From: Nitrospirota bacterium
Lineage (GTDB): Bacteria; Nitrospinota; Nitrospinia; Nitrospinales; Nitrospinaceae
Assembly (NCBI GenBank): GCA_003229345.1
Contig: QIDN01000472.1
Span: forward strand, 1 to 5,737
Direction: 5' to 3'
DNA: 5,737 bases
Shown piece by piece: positions 5,330 to 5,737 of the stretch. How positions within the stretch are numbered: position 1 is the first letter of the stretch; each line of letters opens with the position of its first letter. Below the pieces are notes generated by a model, which was not told the DNA's origin, did not search any database, and was given only the letters and a program-made list of their open reading frames with translations. The translations under genes were made by a program, and so were the position numbers.

Positions 5330-5737
5330 TCAGTCACGGTTCACCAGCATATCCAGGGTCAGGTTGCGGGCCTGGAATAAAATCTCCCGCAGTTCGTCAT
5401 CGGTCAATTCCGAAAGCAGATAACCGCCTTCCCATGATCGGAACAGTGCGGCAAGGGGTTCCCGGCATTCCGGGAGAGTTTCTGAAGTCGTCTGACCGTC
5501 GTACAGTGCAATCAAATCCGCGATAAAGTCCTTGCCCTGCTTCAGGGCGTCGATATCGTACGCCCCGCGGGTTTGCAGGCGAAACTCCAGCCACAGACCG
5601 GACCTCCGGTCCGAAAAACTTTGGAACACTTCGTCGCGCACACTTTCCAGCGTCCCGCCCTTGCGTAGCAGCGCATGCACTTCCGTCCGTCCGATCAACG
5701 TCTGGCGCACCACCAGGCTCCGGCCTTCGGCTTGCTC
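5330..5737 (-). CDS. C-terminal part of a YhaO/SbcD-type metallophosphoesterase (DNA repair exonuclease), cut by the window edge
   Basis: Only the last 135 codons and the TGA stop are inside the window. The frame is open to the last base, so the true start lies beyond 5737, and the GTG codons near 5713 are internal. The catalytic phosphoesterase domain with its metal-binding Asp/His residues is not visible. The assignment rests on the C-terminal domain, where the V-V-R-Q-T-L-I-G-R-T-E-V-H stretch followed by a leucine- and charge-rich helical region resembles the capping domain of YhaO-like exonucleases. It also rests on the position immediately upstream of a YhaN-type ATPase. By family knowledge it would be the Mn-dependent nuclease subunit of an SbcCD/Mre11-Rad50-like complex. 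The 146-bp gap to the ATPase is longer than the tight spacing usual for such pairs. The C-terminal domain alone is divergent, so context carries much of the call. Confidence 0.75.
   Translation of the reverse strand, partial: EQAEGRSLVVRQTLIGRTEVHALLRKGGTLESVRDEVFQSFSDRRSGLWLEFRLQTRGAYDIDALKQGKDFIADLIALYDGQTTSETLPECREPLAALFRSWEGGYLLSELTDDELREILFQARNLTLDMLVNRD

Noticed and set aside
1..5737. CRISPR array, transfer RNA, ribosomal RNA or insertion sequence
   Set aside because: I saw no regularly spaced repeats, no cloverleaf-like or ribosomal RNA stretch, and no transposase or paired terminal inverted repeats.

Overview
All six genes recognisable in this window lie on the minus strand, so transcription runs from high to low coordinates. 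Base composition is roughly balanced. Four consecutive proteins carry Gram-negative-style lipoprotein signal peptides, and one of them has a BamE/SmpA-OmlA-like domain. This points to a diderm (outer-membrane) bacterium. I cannot name the species; a deltaproteobacterial or Nitrospinota-like source is only a guess from overall style.

Right part (about 2472-5737): a two-gene SMC-like nuclease module. The window edge cuts the first gene, leaving only the C-terminal 135 codons of what looks like an SbcD/YhaO-type metallophosphoesterase. After a 146-bp gap with two perfect hairpins comes a 903-residue YhaN-type ATPase. This is an SbcC/Rad50 relative with split ATPase halves and long coiled coils, and it has a two-helix membrane hairpin in the middle instead of a zinc hook. 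By analogy with YhaO/YhaN and SbcD/SbcC the pair probably forms an ATP-controlled, membrane-attached DNA end-processing complex.

Middle (about 2320-2471): a 152-bp intergenic region with a weak terminator-like hairpin, an AT-rich control region holding two identical 13-bp direct repeats, and a good ribosome binding site.

Left part (227-2319): an apparent four-gene lipoprotein operon. It starts with a BamE-like lipoprotein, followed by three diverged paralogous lipoproteins of 197, 143 and 191 residues. These share an N-terminal Q-(S/T)-R-x-F ... (L/M)-Q-D-L-(G/F)-F block and a C-terminal Y-Q-x-F-F ... S-(L/V)-F block. The first three genes are spaced 10-12 bp apart, and the fourth follows after 64 bp. 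The likely site of action is the periplasmic face of the outer membrane, but their task is unknown. The tandem paralogous trio is the least described part of the window.

Far left (1-226): no convincing gene. It holds two inverted repeats and a purine-rich tract, and probably the 3' end of the lipoprotein transcript.
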